64,000 bases of DNA from Ascoidea rubescens DSM 1968 (taxonomy: Eukaryota; Ascomycota; Saccharomycetes; Ascoideales; Ascoideaceae). The stretch is taken from positions 666,461 to 730,460 of the forward strand of contig NW_017962916.1 of NCBI RefSeq assembly GCF_001661345.1. The letters run 5' to 3'. The stretch's first letter is position 1; each line of letters begins with the position of its first letter. Of this stretch, positions 34,101 to 45,709 are shown in pieces. The notes below the pieces were generated by a model. It ran no database searches. It saw only the letters and a program-made list of their open reading frames with translations, and had not been told where the DNA came from. The position numbers and the translations under genes were made by a program.

Positions 34101-35193
34101 AAGGCTTGAGTTTTTACATTACTAATTGTTTATTTTGGTGTATTCTATTTGGAAACTAAATCAGTATTGAATACTATCCAGTGATGCTAATTTTATGGCA
34201 TTAATTGATTGATGATTTTGTGCCAGTGGTGAAACTTTGTGTTTTGCTTTCACAAACCACCACTCGGAATCAGTGTGCACTACCAGATAGTCAATTGTGT
34301 CTTACTTTCTAAAAACCTAAACTAATAAATTTTTTTGAATTTGACCTCAAAGAAAAGCTGCTTTTAGAAAAGCTTTTTACAGACTAATAATAATAAAACT
34401 GCTAAGGACATCTTTCAACTACCACAAATAAATTCCGTGCATATATCAGAAAACAACAAAAGATCAACCACAAGAACATCAGATTGAACTGTACTTACAG
34501 TTACATCAAAAAATATCCGGGGAGATGTTGAAAGACTCTGATTTCTGGTTTATACTGAATCATAAAGCATTATTTAAAAGAAATCGAAAAACCAACAACA
34601 CACGTTTATTTTATTCATGTTAAGTTGAATATTAACATCATAAGCCGGTTTGGTGGGTTTTAAAGACAAGCAAGTATTAAACCATCTGTTTGGTGAAATA
34701 CACTTTAGACAATCAACCATACAAGAGAGATTTGTTTTCAAATTGATTTTGTTTTAGGATTACCATTTTGCTTAATCTCACAAAATAATAAAGTTCCTAA
34801 ACCACATTTTGATATTGTTCCGTATTGTTGGTGAAAATGCACATCTGCCTCTAACTGCATATATATTCGATATATTTTGAAATATCCTTCATCAACCAGA
34901 TATTAAATGATGCATTGGAAAAAATGATAATAACCAATATCAAAACTGTTTTGTTTATACTGATGGAAATTTCAATTAAATAAACAATTAATACACAGGT
35001 TAAATTTCAAGAAACACTTTTAAATAAAAATGGGAATCATGAAAATAACTGATTCATATTTTCTTTCATATTCTTTCATATAAATAATGCAGCCCTCATC
35101 CATATTCAAAATTAAAATATGATTCTTTCTTATTACAGTATATCAAACTTTCATAATAATAAATCCAGATATACAATCTACTAAATACTAAAT
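31132..35193. other. AT-rich desert, left part
   Basis: About 4 kb of strongly AT-rich DNA with no convincing gene. Two short open frames were looked at: 33287-33526 (plus, hydrophobic) and 33809-34006 (minus, starts VYIERFVGETGSG, mixed composition). The second is the more protein-like and could be a remnant, but matches nothing I know. One undetermined base (n) lies at 33256. No tRNA boxes, long repeats or retroelement ends were seen. Confidence 0.5.
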
Positions 35194-37587
35194 ATGGATC
35201 TGTTTCCCAAGGAATTAATTCAAGGAGCAGTGGAAGCTGGTGCTGCTTTGAAGTTATATAATTCTGTTTTCATACATCTTACTAGATATATTGAATATAA
35301 CAGTTTTAGAGTTAGGAATAAACATCTATATAATTCTATTGATAGTAATAATGAAGATGAAGATGATGAAGAAGAAGAAGAAGATAATGATGATGATGAT
35401 GATGATAAAGAAGATAATAATAATGAAGATGATGGTGACGATGATAATAATATTTTTGACCTTTTTGATAATCATTATGACAAAAAATTGGATGTATCAA
35501 AAGATTCCTTATATTTTAAAGCCCCGGATTTTATAAAACTCAACAGTGAAGATACAAAATGTATTCAAAATTATACAATATTGTTAAATTTTTTTGAATT
35601 GAATCAACAAACTTGCAATTTATTCAGTGATATTTTAAAAAAAACAGAAAATTTGAAAAAAATCAATCTTATTATTTCTGGCAAAGACAACAGACTTTGT
35701 AAAGATAATTATGAATCATTAAAACATAAATGTGATATCTGGAACAAACTCATAAAATTATTAATTCTTCTCAACTCAAATTCTTTGAAACAAATCATTA
35801 TTTATTCTAAGGCTTTTTCAATCAATGTTTCTAACCATTTTTGGTTTTTGAATCAATTAACTGAAAGTGAAGACCAAAACTACTCTGTAAAGAACACAAA
35901 TGTTTTTTTAAAGTTTGAGTCCTTTAATAAATGTTCTTCACTTTTTAAAGAACAAAAATCAACGTATATGACTCAGCTAACTGAAAATAATGAGCACAGT
36001 GATGGTTATATCGATGAGACTAAAATTAATCTAGATGAATTTCCAATTGACAACGATATATTTTTTAAAGAACTAAATTCATTCATGAGATTTTCAATTG
36101 ATTTTTTATCCTTTGCTTCTGAATTAAAAATAAAACATTTTTCTCCTTCTCTTAAAATGAAAACGGTTCGATTTCTAGGTCACTCCTTAGACAACATTGA
36201 AAATTTAACAAATGAAGCTGAATTTACTGGTTTGGATTTGTCCCGAAACAATATCTATAACATATCATGTCTATCACAACTAGTAAATTTAAAAACTTTA
36301 AACTTTTCTCATAATAAAATTGAGGATATATCACCTCTATCGAATCTAAATAATCTAAGATCTTTAAATTTATCTAATAATGAAAATATTGTTCTTTGTG
36401 TAAATAGGGACAATCAAAATCAGGATGAAATTGGTCGAGAAGATCAAGATCAAATTCAAGTTCAAGTTCAAAATAATAACCCCAATAATCATGATGATTA
36501 CCGGCAAAACGGAGATAATCAAGTTATCATAAATGATAATGATAACAAAACCACTAATTCATCACCTTCTACTTCTTTTGAAACTATTTTGATCGATGGT
36601 GTTAATGGTTTGTTAAATAATAATGCCCAAACAAATAATATTGCTCAAACAGATAATATATATTATGATAGGGGGGTTAATCATGCTACTTTTAATAATC
36701 TAGATAATTTTAATTTAATTAATGAAGATCAAAATAATAATCCCAATAATCATCAGAATTATCAAGAAAATGAGGATAATGAAGGGGAAGAAGAAGGAGA
36801 AAATAGCAATGATAATACAAGTCAATTGATTGAATTTTTCGGTGAATTTCAATTTAATCAACAACTGCGCTTTGGTAAAGTTGAGGTTTTAAGTTTTACT
36901 AGTGTTGAGCCCATAAGCAAATTAATTTTATTAAAAGATTTAAATTTAAGTGGGAATTATCTCAGTGAAGTCTCTTGCTTAAGAGATCTAGTTCTCTTAA
37001 CTGATCTAAACCTAAATAATAATCAAATTATTGGTATTAAGTTTATAAGCTATTTAAAAAACTTGAAAACATTATCATTTTCTTCAAATCGTATTGAAAA
37101 TATTGATAGTTTATCAGAATTAAAAGAATTGGTTTATTTAGAAGGAAATAACAATTTAATTAAAAATGTTCAAAAAACACTTTTTTCTAGTAAAAATGCC
37201 AAAAATTTTCAAAATTTAAAAAATGTTAATTTTTCTGCAAATCGAATTGAGAATTTAAATAATATTTATATTCCAAAAAACATTAAATATTTTGATTTTT
37301 CATGGAACAAAGTCAATAACTTTTCTATTGAAAATCCGCAAAATCTTTCCAAGTTAAAAATTATTAAATTGAATGATAATCAATTAATAGAATTGAAGAA
37401 TTTTGAGATTCCAAATAATGTTTGGAGAGTTTTTATACAATCAAACAAATTAAGAGACTTTTCTATCAAATTTAATGAAAATCAGCTTAAATTAAGATCA
37501 CTTGATTTAAGTTACAATCAATTAATAAACCGAAATCAAATGAATATTCCTTCAAATGTTAAAGTGAATCTTTCACATAATCTATAA
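35194..37587 (+). CDS. Leucine-rich-repeat protein with acidic and Asn/Gln-rich inserts
   Basis: 797 residues from the ATG at 35194. The N-terminal ~45 residues (FPKELIQGAVEAGAAL) are followed by a Glu/Asp run at about 52-85 and a less distinctive region to about 325. LRRs of the SDS22-like type begin near 345 (LDLSRNNIYNISCLSQLVNL, LNFSHNKIEDISPLSNL). They are interrupted by about 150 residues of Asn/Gln/Asp-rich sequence (about 405-555), then resume from about 565 to the C-terminus (LNLSGNYLSEVSCLRDL, LSFSSNRIENIDSL, LDLSYNQL). It is probably a cytosolic protein-binding scaffold. A degenerate N-terminal F-box is possible but not clear. It stands alone in about 10 kb of AT-rich DNA. I do not recognise an orthologue. 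Confidence 0.8.
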   Translation: MDLFPKELIQGAVEAGAALKLYNSVFIHLTRYIEYNSFRVRNKHLYNSIDSNNEDEDDEEEEEDNDDDDDDKEDNNNEDDGDDDNNIFDLFDNHYDKKLDVSKDSLYFKAPDFIKLNSEDTKCIQNYTILLNFFELNQQTCNLFSDILKKTENLKKINLIISGKDNRLCKDNYESLKHKCDIWNKLIKLLILLNSNSLKQIIIYSKAFSINVSNHFWFLNQLTESEDQNYSVKNTNVFLKFESFNKCSSLFKEQKSTYMTQLTENNEHSDGYIDETKINLDEFPIDNDIFFKELNSFMRFSIDFLSFASELKIKHFSPSLKMKTVRFLGHSLDNIENLTNEAEFTGLDLSRNNIYNISCLSQLVNLKTLNFSHNKIEDISPLSNLNNLRSLNLSNNENIVLCVNRDNQNQDEIGREDQDQIQVQVQNNNPNNHDDYRQNGDNQVIINDNDNKTTNSSPSTSFETILIDGVNGLLNNNAQTNNIAQTDNIYYDRGVNHATFNNLDNFNLINEDQNNNPNNHQNYQENEDNEGEEEGENSNDNTSQLIEFFGEFQFNQQLRFGKVEVLSFTSVEPISKLILLKDLNLSGNYLSEVSCLRDLVLLTDLNLNNNQIIGIKFISYLKNLKTLSFSSNRIENIDSLSELKELVYLEGNNNLIKNVQKTLFSSKNAKNFQNLKNVNFSANRIENLNNIYIPKNIKYFDFSWNKVNNFSIENPQNLSKLKIIKLNDNQLIELKNFEIPNNVWRVFIQSNKLRDFSIKFNENQLKLRSLDLSYNQLINRNQMNIPSNVKVNLSHNL

Positions 37588-40500
37588 TAATGAATAAAAA
37601 ATGGAAATATAATACATTTTAATATTCATTTAAATCCAATAACATTTGACTTATTTAAAAACAGTTTATAAAAAAATTAATCGTCATATATGTATATTAT
37701 TAAACTCAAAGTATCATAAAAATCAATTTCGATTGTTGGAAAATGATATTATTATAGCTTTTCTCTACTTCATAAGAGTTCAAGGATTGGAAACCTGTAA
37801 AAATATATTTGTTTTCTACTAAGTTTTTGTTTTACATTTTTATTATTTGGTTCATAATTTAATTAATTTATTTTTTATAGTTGGCAAGCTTTTACGCATT
37901 TTGTACATAATATGTAAACTATTATTTTTAGAATCCAAAACAAATAAATGATAAATTTTGGCTGCATGTCTAATCCTGCTATAATATCAACCCATATTTG
38001 ACAACCAACTTTCAACATTTATATGAGTTGTCTTCTTTTATTTATTAGCTGGTTACTCTGAATTTAAACATTATATGCCTTCTTTTATATTCCTTTTGTA
38101 ATTTGCTTTTTTTTCTGACTTTTATTGCTTTTGTTAGAACTTGGAAGATATACGCTTAAAATAAAGAACAACCTAGATGGGGTTCAAACCCGTTTTGTTT
38201 TAAAGACCGTAAAAAAGCGTCGACATGTCTCAACTTAGATGCTTTGCATCATTTAAAGTAAAATTCACTTTAATCAAAATGTAAGAGAACTATCAGCGCC
38301 TGGTATTCTGTAATTAAACTCTTGCTTTGTCCTAGAATTCTGCTAGGAACCAATTAATGAAAAAAAAAAAGCTCGAGCATTTCTATAATGTTGCTTCCAA
38401 TAAAGAGTAAATTTTTCGGATATATAGGGTAAAAACCAAATAGTGTATAGGTCTACAGGCTAGTCCTGTGGTCAGAAAATAATAAATAAACAAAAAAGAG
38501 TTAATTACTGTTGATAATTCTAAGGAAACTATTACAATATTGTTCATTGTCTTTGTCCTACTTTGAGCAAACTACATGGGCCTACAATTATTACAATATT
38601 TAAAAATCTGTTTTTCTCTTATTTTTTTTTTGTTTTACACAACTATCTCTAATTTGATATCTTTTTATATAAAGGTAGAAACTTCCTGATTGAGTAAGTT
38701 CCACTTCATTGGTCTCATAGATTTGTATTGATTATGAGTCTTATAGTGTTATCAACCGGTCACTTGAATCTTACAATTTGATAGCCTTGGTTCAGAAAAT
38801 AAATTAAAAATCTACAATTGATTACAAATTCATTTTGTTTACAAATTATGTCTTATCTTTTTAATTATGAAAAATCTATTATTAAATATATATGTTCTAA
38901 ATAATATAAACAAGACCTGATTTTTCTTTCTTTTGAAAAAAATCGATCAGGTATTTAATTTATTTACTATTTTTTTGAAATATTTTTTCGTAGAATATTT
39001 TCAAAATACAAATACTTTAAGAGTCAAACTAAAAAGAGTGTTCAGTTGTTGCTTTGGTAACACAAAATGCGTTTTATTTTTACAAGTTGAAATCACTGAA
39101 CTACAGAGCTAGGCTCGATTATCAGAAAATCATTTAGAAAAGGATATTAAGACCGTAGTAGCTAATCATATCTATATATTACAACAATGGTTATAGAACA
39201 AATTAGTATACTTTAGGTTAAAATAATTTCTGTTTTTGCACAAACTATTGCAGTGAACTTTGAGCTCAATGTCGGTTTTTTATAATTAGTTGCTTTGTGA
39301 TTTAAAACGATCTTGTATTGTAGTTACAGGGAAAAAAGAATCATTGAAAAGCATTTTAAGTTAGGTGCAAAAACTTTGTTTTTTCGGATAATTTATTTTA
39401 AAAAATATAAGTTGATTCCATTTACCACCTTTTTGATTTCAATTATGGCAATATTCAGCAGATTTGAGTCATATTTATGAACAATTTCAATTAAAAAGTA
39501 TTTTTTTTTGAATCAATAGGTTCCAATCAACTAAAACTCAATTTATTATTTATCTTATCAGTTGGGCTATTTGTGAAATAAAATCAAAGATTAAAAGGCC
39601 ATTGAAATTAATTAGTTTTTATATTGATAGTTTAGCTTGAATTAAAATAATACATTTAAAGTAATTGTGTGTTTCATCTTGAAAATAGTAGTATATGATA
39701 GGAGTAAATAATTTGGTTCGATTTATTTTATTAAAAATTTTTCCTGATTGCAACTTCATATTTCTTATCAGTGAATCAAATGGTTTGAAAATCATTAAAG
39801 ATAATGTTTTAATTTACGATATTATTTAATGCTTGTTATTCCACTTTTTTTGAACTGATTTTTGTTAAAAGTTGAAAATTAAAACAAAACAATATTTCAA
39901 ATTAGTTAATAAAGTAAACTTTTTGGAAGTGAAAAATAAAAATTACGTTTGAGGCAGCTTTAATCCTATGAGCAGTTTAATAAAATTTTTATTATGAATT
40001 ACATTATATTTTTAATCAATGAAAATAAGTATAATACTATTGTTTAAAAACTATGAAGACAAGTAAATTATTTGACTCTGTTCTGAAATAATAATTTTTT
40101 TAGAGTACCAATATTTGAACAAAAAAAATTGATGTTTGTTTTTGATATTTTTGAATTTCGTTTTCTAAAGTTTGTTATAATCGGTTTTGTTAATTGGGTA
40201 AATATGCAATGTTTAGTCGGTGGGTTCAATTAAACTGATTTTGAAAGAAACAAAAAATGTTTTGAGTATTTATAAAAAAGTATCATTTATATTTAAGTTG
40301 AATTATGTTTAAATTGAATTATCGCTTTTGATCTGATAAAATGTTATTATTTAGAATATTATAAAAGTCCTTTTAATTACAATTTGCTTTAACCATTACA
40401 TTATCGGTGAAAAATTGGTGCTGTGTATGGGTTTATGTTGTTGTTTAGCATTGCGGTAAATGTTGGATGTTTTTATTGTTGATTTTTTTTGGCTATTATC

Positions 40501-41109
40501 ACACGTGATAATTATCGGCTTTAAGTATATGTTCGGGCTTAAGTAACCCGAATCTGTCGGGATCCTCTAGTTCCACGTTCAGGCTTAGCTACAGTAGAAT
40601 AAATTTAAGTGTAAAACGCAAATGTAATAATATAAAAATGAAAGATAACAAAAACGCATTGGAATCAATAATTGTAACTTGCAACTCTCTCTGGTTATGG
40701 ATGTTTTTTCAAAACAACAAATTCCAAAAATTGACACATACAATAGTATCCAGGAGCCCTTCAGAGATGACCACTAAGGTTATTTTGTATATGAAACTGA
40801 GCGCACCTTTCAACCACAAAAGCCTATAAAATGCCTGTTAATATTACATTTATAAATGTGTAACAACTTGTCCACTATTATCGTTATAAAATAATAAAAA
40901 AAATTTAAATTAAGTAATAAAAAATAATATGTTTCTACAATTTTATTATGAATTTTTATATCATATTCAATCTTTTGCATTTGATTTAATTTTTTTTATT
41001 CAATATGTTATTTCTTTTTAACGTTAGAAATGCTTTAAAATCGAGTTTTTGACTGATAATCATTATATAAAACTTAAATATAATGACTAGATATTAGACG
41101 GTTCTATAT
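37588..41109. other. AT-rich desert, right part
   Basis: About 3.5 kb with no supported gene. A GGGTTCAAACCCG element near 38184 looks superficially like a tRNA T-arm, but no tRNA fold surrounds it. A small hairpin ACAGG-CTAGT-CCTGT lies near 38454-38468, and a CACGTG is at 40502-40507. The 63-codon frame at 40638-40829 has no protein-like features. Confidence 0.5.
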
Positions 41110-42222
41110 CTAACATGAAGCTCCTGAACCAGATGGAATACCGGTACATTGTTTTTTGATTTTGCTAGCACCAGTGACATTAACATTGCTCCATGTCCAT
41201 TTTGATGCATTTTTAACCAAAATATAAATATTTTGGCCAGTGCTTTTAACGTTACCAGTGACATTTTTAATGGTTAAGTTAGTGATTGGAACTCCGCCAG
41301 TTGGGGTACCAGTTGGAGAACCATTTTCATAATCACCTTGTATGACAATACCATATTTGATAATGTCTTTTAAAGTGATATTTTCATATTTGACATTGTT
41401 AACCTTTCCAGTAGCACCGTAAACAGTCTTGATTCTAACACCATTATCAGAATCAACAATTTGACAATCAGAAACAGAAACACCATCAACAACATTATTT
41501 GATCTTCCGCCAACGGATCCAATAGAGATACCGTGACCACCAGAACAATAGTTATTGGTAAAGGTGATATCATTACCAGAATTAACGGCTAAACAATCAT
41601 CCTGGTTATAGATAGTAGAATCTTTGATAGTAACACCGGTCGATGAACCAACATCGAATGCATCAGTGTTGTGACCACCATTGCTGTCCCCATCTTTAAT
41701 ATCAAGTACAATGCCACTAATAACCAAATTTTGAACATTGTTAATTGAGAAACAGTGAACTGGGGTGTTTTTAATATTAAGACCTTCAATTGTAGAATCA
41801 ATCATTTTATGAGCAGCAAAGAATTTTGGTTTGGTCTTACCACCATTTCCTCCTTTACCATCCCACCATCTAGAACCATCACCATCAATAACATGACCTG
41901 ATTTACCAGTGACTTTAATCTTTTTACCAGAAATTTTAATTAAAGGACCTTTCCATTCTTTATATTCAAAGGTAGTTTTACCCTTGAAGGTAACAGTAGA
42001 ACCTTCTTTTAAAGAAGATAAATCTAAAGTTTTCCCTTTTGGAACAGTAAGATTTTCAACCACAATGGTTTTGCAGTTTTTTTGAATTGATGAAATAGAG
42101 CCAAAAGAAGATGTGTTGATTATGCAATCATCACGTTTTGATAATTTCGGAGCTTCTAAGGGTCTAGAAGAAACATTAGATAAAATGGCTAACAAAATAG
42201 ATAAAGAAGCTAATAATTTCAT
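41110..42222 (-). CDS. Secreted endopolygalacturonase (GH28)
   Basis: It hydrolyses alpha-1,4-galacturonan in plant pectin. 370 residues, the normal length for fungal endo-PGs such as S. cerevisiae Pgu1 (361). A signal peptide (MKLLASLSILLAILSNVSS) is followed by a short propeptide ending in a Kex2-type site, LSKR-DD. The right-handed beta-helix carries all four GH28 catalytic motifs: NTD with Asp187, DD at 208-209 (YNQDDCLA), GHG with His230 and RIK near 263-265. Several Asn-linked glycosylation sequons lie near the C-terminus. This is a full-length, apparently active enzyme that fits a plant-associated lifestyle. A long 1.4 kb upstream region suggests regulated expression. Confidence 0.95.
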   Translation of the reverse strand: MKLLASLSILLAILSNVSSRPLEAPKLSKRDDCIINTSSFGSISSIQKNCKTIVVENLTVPKGKTLDLSSLKEGSTVTFKGKTTFEYKEWKGPLIKISGKKIKVTGKSGHVIDGDGSRWWDGKGGNGGKTKPKFFAAHKMIDSTIEGLNIKNTPVHCFSINNVQNLVISGIVLDIKDGDSNGGHNTDAFDVGSSTGVTIKDSTIYNQDDCLAVNSGNDITFTNNYCSGGHGISIGSVGGRSNNVVDGVSVSDCQIVDSDNGVRIKTVYGATGKVNNVKYENITLKDIIKYGIVIQGDYENGSPTGTPTGGVPITNLTIKNVTGNVKSTGQNIYILVKNASKWTWSNVNVTGASKIKKQCTGIPSGSGASC

Positions 42223-43597
42223 TTTCTTTTTTTTTTTTGGATAAAAGTTTTAATAAAAATAATTTAAAGGAATGACTGAAAACTGAATAATCAGATAGAT
42301 AACTTTGAATGAGTTTTAAGATGATTTAGTATAAGAAATAAAATATTTTTTCATTTAAAAAAACGGTTCCATTTTATATGAAAAATATAGCATTGTGGAC
42401 TTCAATTGTTTTTTAATATTAATTAATTAATTCATTGTAAAGCTGAAAAACCGTAAACATGTGAAGTTGTGAAGCTGCAAATCTTCCAAATGAACTTAAG
42501 TTCGTTTCATGAATTGATGTTGACGCGTGTAGAAGAATACAGCTATCCCAATTCTTATTATCTCTTAATACCGGCTTATTCGGGTAATATGTCCCTGTCT
42601 ATCTTTAAACCATTGTGATAGAATTAAGATTTTTTCCAAAAAAAACAGCAGCTGCAAATTTACATTAATTGCCATTATTTATGTTTTGATACAATGCTTT
42701 GTAGTGCTCGGAGTTACGACAACTATCGAGAATATAAATATTCAGTGTGATTTCATTTTGAAACTCAGGAAAATCTTTATTTTTGAATTGGGCAGCACAT
42801 CCACCAACAATCAAGACAGCAAAAGCTTAAAACACAAGAATTTTCCGTTGATGATCTTCTTAAATAATACGAGATTTTCATGATCATTTAAAAGTTCTTT
42901 TGTTTCCAAGGTGTATTTGAGTTATGGGTGCTTCCCTATTGTAACCCAACAATCAATTCTTTTAGACCTCCTTCTAAATTTAAACTAAAGAGTTACACAG
43001 TTCGTATATCTGATTTGGTTTGTTACCAGTTTCAGTAGATGGGCTGCTGTTTAAAGAGCTACACTGCTGGAACAACCAACTTTTGTTTCTCTTCAACCAA
43101 ACAGCTCCAATCCATTTTTGAGAATGGTAGCACGAACGGATCGAGCCGTAAATATCGGTTTTTCTGCTTCCGGTGCTTCTGAGTCTAGACCTGGCGAAAA
43201 AGCATGAAATACACGTGAACCGGATCCATTAAAATGGTTTCCTGTTTTTTATTCACCTTGATTCAGTTAACTAATTCTGTCAATTTAACAATTTGATGGC
43301 TGATTGTTAATGATTTGATTATTAATGGTTAAAATCGTCAATTGGTAAAATTAGTGATTATATAATTGTCAATTCACTTCTTTTTTTTATCTTTCATTTT
43401 TCTTAATTTCAATGCCGCAAAAATTTATAGAAATATATTCATATAAACAGGTTCAAGAATTTTCTCCGAAAATCTTGCTTTACAATGAAAATCATTAAAT
43501 GCTGCCTGCATTTTACTTTTTATTTGAAAATTCCAACATCTTTTTAACCTTTAGTATTTATTATACCATTTAGTGTTTTTTTAGATCTTTGAAATAC
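42223..43597. promoter_or_regulatory. Upstream region of the polygalacturonase gene
   Basis: AT-rich, with a less AT-rich centre at about 43000-43240. That centre holds CACGTG at 43212-43217 next to ACCGGATCC. A poly-T/poly-A run sits immediately before the gene (42226-42238). No ORF is supported. It also contains the 3' flank of the gene ending at 43598. Confidence 0.4.
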
Positions 43598-44830
43598 TTA
43601 TTTCCTATATTTTGTAACATTCATTTTACTTTTCAATAGCTTCAATACCATTTCATTTTTTGGAGCGTGTTTTGTACCCAAGATTCGAATAAATATTCCA
43701 TTTAGCTGATCAATATCAACGAATTCTGTTTGATTAAAATTTTTACGCATATTGGTTGATCCATATTTATTGGAATTTAAAATACTCATAATAACGTAAA
43801 AAATTCGTTCATGGTTAAATATATTTGAATAATTGGGAATTTCTGAACGAAATAATTCACCTCCTTTCTCTAAAAGTAATAAATCCTCACTCAATAATTG
43901 ATGTATTAGACTAATGGCATAATTATTGCCCAATAATTCTCCGTTAGTGCAATTTATTAACACCGATAAGGGCTCGATTATAGAACTTATTATTAATTTT
44001 TCCAACATCGAGCCAGCAAACTCATAATAATTTTCCAAGTATATTGGCTTTAAATTGGTTTTTTTCAAATCTTCTAATACATTTTCATTGGAATTATCTC
44101 CATTACTGCCACTACTACCATTGATTATACTGTCTTCTTTTTCATCACTATCCTCCAGATTAAAAAATGGTTTGAGGTCTTTTGTAAGAATTTGATTTTC
44201 TTTATGCACGTTATCAATTGTGCCAGTTGTTTTCTTTTGTATTCCCAAATTATAACTATCCACCCCAATTGTCTTGGACTTGAAAAATGTTTTAAAAACA
44301 ATATTAAAATACTTATTAGGAATCTTTGATAATTTTAAATGGCCAATACCAACATGTTGGTATGAATGATCACTTTCTTCGGTTTTTTCAATAAGATGAT
44401 TTGTTGTTACATGATAAAAATTTGGTAATGGACTCTTTTCTTTAATGAATATCTGATGAATCGCTAAAATACTATCAATCCCTAATCCACTTCTAACCAA
44501 AAAGACATTAGATTCATTATTTAAAAACGATTTGTAATAATTTAAATATTCACTTATTTGGGAATCGGTCCCAGAAATGATAATATTGTCAATTGTGGCT
44601 TTTTTATACCGCTTTTTATTAAATTTTTCAATCTCACTCAATTTATTATAAACAAAACAATTATCAAACTTATAATTTTTAGAATTCATAGTAATCGTTG
44701 ATTGGCTCTCTCGAAAACTGTTATAAATAAATTCTTTGCCGAATAATAGCACCACACCTGTTTTCAAAACCGGCACTAATGAAGTAGCCAAAAGATTATT
44801 AATAGAATTTGTTCCCAAAATATAAACCAT
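43598..44830 (-). CDS. Ketopantoate-reductase-like protein, degenerate nucleotide loop
   Basis: 410 residues from the ATG at 44830 (an in-frame GTG lies 6 bases upstream). The N-terminus VYILGTNSINNLLATSL has the place and spacing of a Rossmann start, but the GxGxxG loop reads GTNSIN. The C-terminal third (LEKLIISSIIEPLSVLINCTNGELLGN) resembles the helical ApbA/PanE C-terminal domain, with its INPLT and NGEL features. A low-complexity Ser/Asn/Asp loop lies near 235-255. Loss of the loop argues against a working 2-dehydropantoate 2-reductase. I recall that mitochondrial translational activator Cbs2 is a distant member of this fold and could be the counterpart, but I cannot confirm it. It is divergent from GEP4 by 240 bp. 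Confidence 0.7.
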   Translation of the reverse strand: MVYILGTNSINNLLATSLVPVLKTGVVLLFGKEFIYNSFRESQSTITMNSKNYKFDNCFVYNKLSEIEKFNKKRYKKATIDNIIISGTDSQISEYLNYYKSFLNNESNVFLVRSGLGIDSILAIHQIFIKEKSPLPNFYHVTTNHLIEKTEESDHSYQHVGIGHLKLSKIPNKYFNIVFKTFFKSKTIGVDSYNLGIQKKTTGTIDNVHKENQILTKDLKPFFNLEDSDEKEDSIINGSSGSNGDNSNENVLEDLKKTNLKPIYLENYYEFAGSMLEKLIISSIIEPLSVLINCTNGELLGNNYAISLIHQLLSEDLLLLEKGGELFRSEIPNYSNIFNHERIFYVIMSILNSNKYGSTNMRKNFNQTEFVDIDQLNGIFIRILGTKHAPKNEMVLKLLKSKMNVTKYRK

Positions 44831-45070
44831 CTTCACAACTCATTTTATTTTTTCAATTCATTCATCTTTTTTTATTCAATATTATCCTGTTCGAAAATGC
44901 CATGATTTATTGAAGGAAGAAAAAAATCTTCGCCCAAAAATTATACTTCGCAGGGTAATGTCTTTTGAAATTGGAATCAGTGCAATAATTTCACTAGCTT
45001 CATAACTAATGTATTGTTATTATACATAAAAGCCGATTATTGTTTTTGTTCTTGTTCTCTTTTATTGAAA

Positions 45071-45709
45071 ATGAATATAAGTGCAACTTTGAACTCCATT
45101 AGATTATTATTTAATCCCAATTTAGCCTTACCTCATCAAGTTTGCAATGATTTCAATTCGATAAAGGTTCCGATCGGACAGTTTATTATACAAAATCAGC
45201 CTAAAATAAAAGCAATAGTTCTTGATAAAGATAATTGTTTCGCTGAAAAGGGTGATGATAAAGTATATGCTGGATACACTGAAAAGTGGAAAGAACTAAT
45301 AAACTATTATTCTAAAAACAATATTCTTATTGTCAGCAATTCTGCGGGGACAAATGATGATATTAATCATTCACAAGCCAAAATACTTGAAAAAGAAACA
45401 GGAATAGCTGTTTTAAGGCATTCCACAAAGAAACCTGGGTGTTATAATGAAATAATTGATCATTTTAAGAAAAGGGGTATTGTTAATGGTCCTGAGGAGA
45501 TATTAATTGTTGGAGATCGATTATTTACAGATGTTTTAATGGCGAATTTAATGGGGTCTTGGAGTATTTGGATTAAAAATGGAGTGGTAAGGTCCGAGAG
45601 TATCATTTGTAAATTTGAAAGATATTTGTATAAAAATTTGGTAAAAAACTCAAACAACTTTCCTCAATTTCCTAAAAATGCAAACAATTTTCCTAAAGGA
45701 TTTAAATAA
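45071..45709 (+). CDS. GEP4: Mitochondrial phosphatidylglycerophosphatase Gep4
   Basis: Gep4 dephosphorylates phosphatidylglycerol phosphate at the matrix face of the inner membrane in cardiolipin synthesis. 212 residues from the ATG at 45071, against 185 in S. cerevisiae. The N-terminus MNISATLNSIRLLFNP is family-typical. The frame is open to a TTG at 45014, but that part is not conserved. HAD motif I is VLDKDNC (Asp52 nucleophile, Asp54), motif II is IVSNSAG, then RHSTKKPGC supplies the Lys, and the acid motif is GDRLFTDVLMANLMG. The last 20 or so residues are an extra Asn/Pro/Phe-rich tail. Confidence 0.95.
   Translation: MNISATLNSIRLLFNPNLALPHQVCNDFNSIKVPIGQFIIQNQPKIKAIVLDKDNCFAEKGDDKVYAGYTEKWKELINYYSKNNILIVSNSAGTNDDINHSQAKILEKETGIAVLRHSTKKPGCYNEIIDHFKKRGIVNGPEEILIVGDRLFTDVLMANLMGSWSIWIKNGVVRSESIICKFERYLYKNLVKNSNNFPQFPKNANNFPKGFK

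Noticed and set aside
38175-38200. tRNA T-arm-like element GGGTTCAAACCCG
   Set aside because: The five-base-pair T stem fails, and no acceptor stem, D-arm or A box lies at the right distance on either strand.
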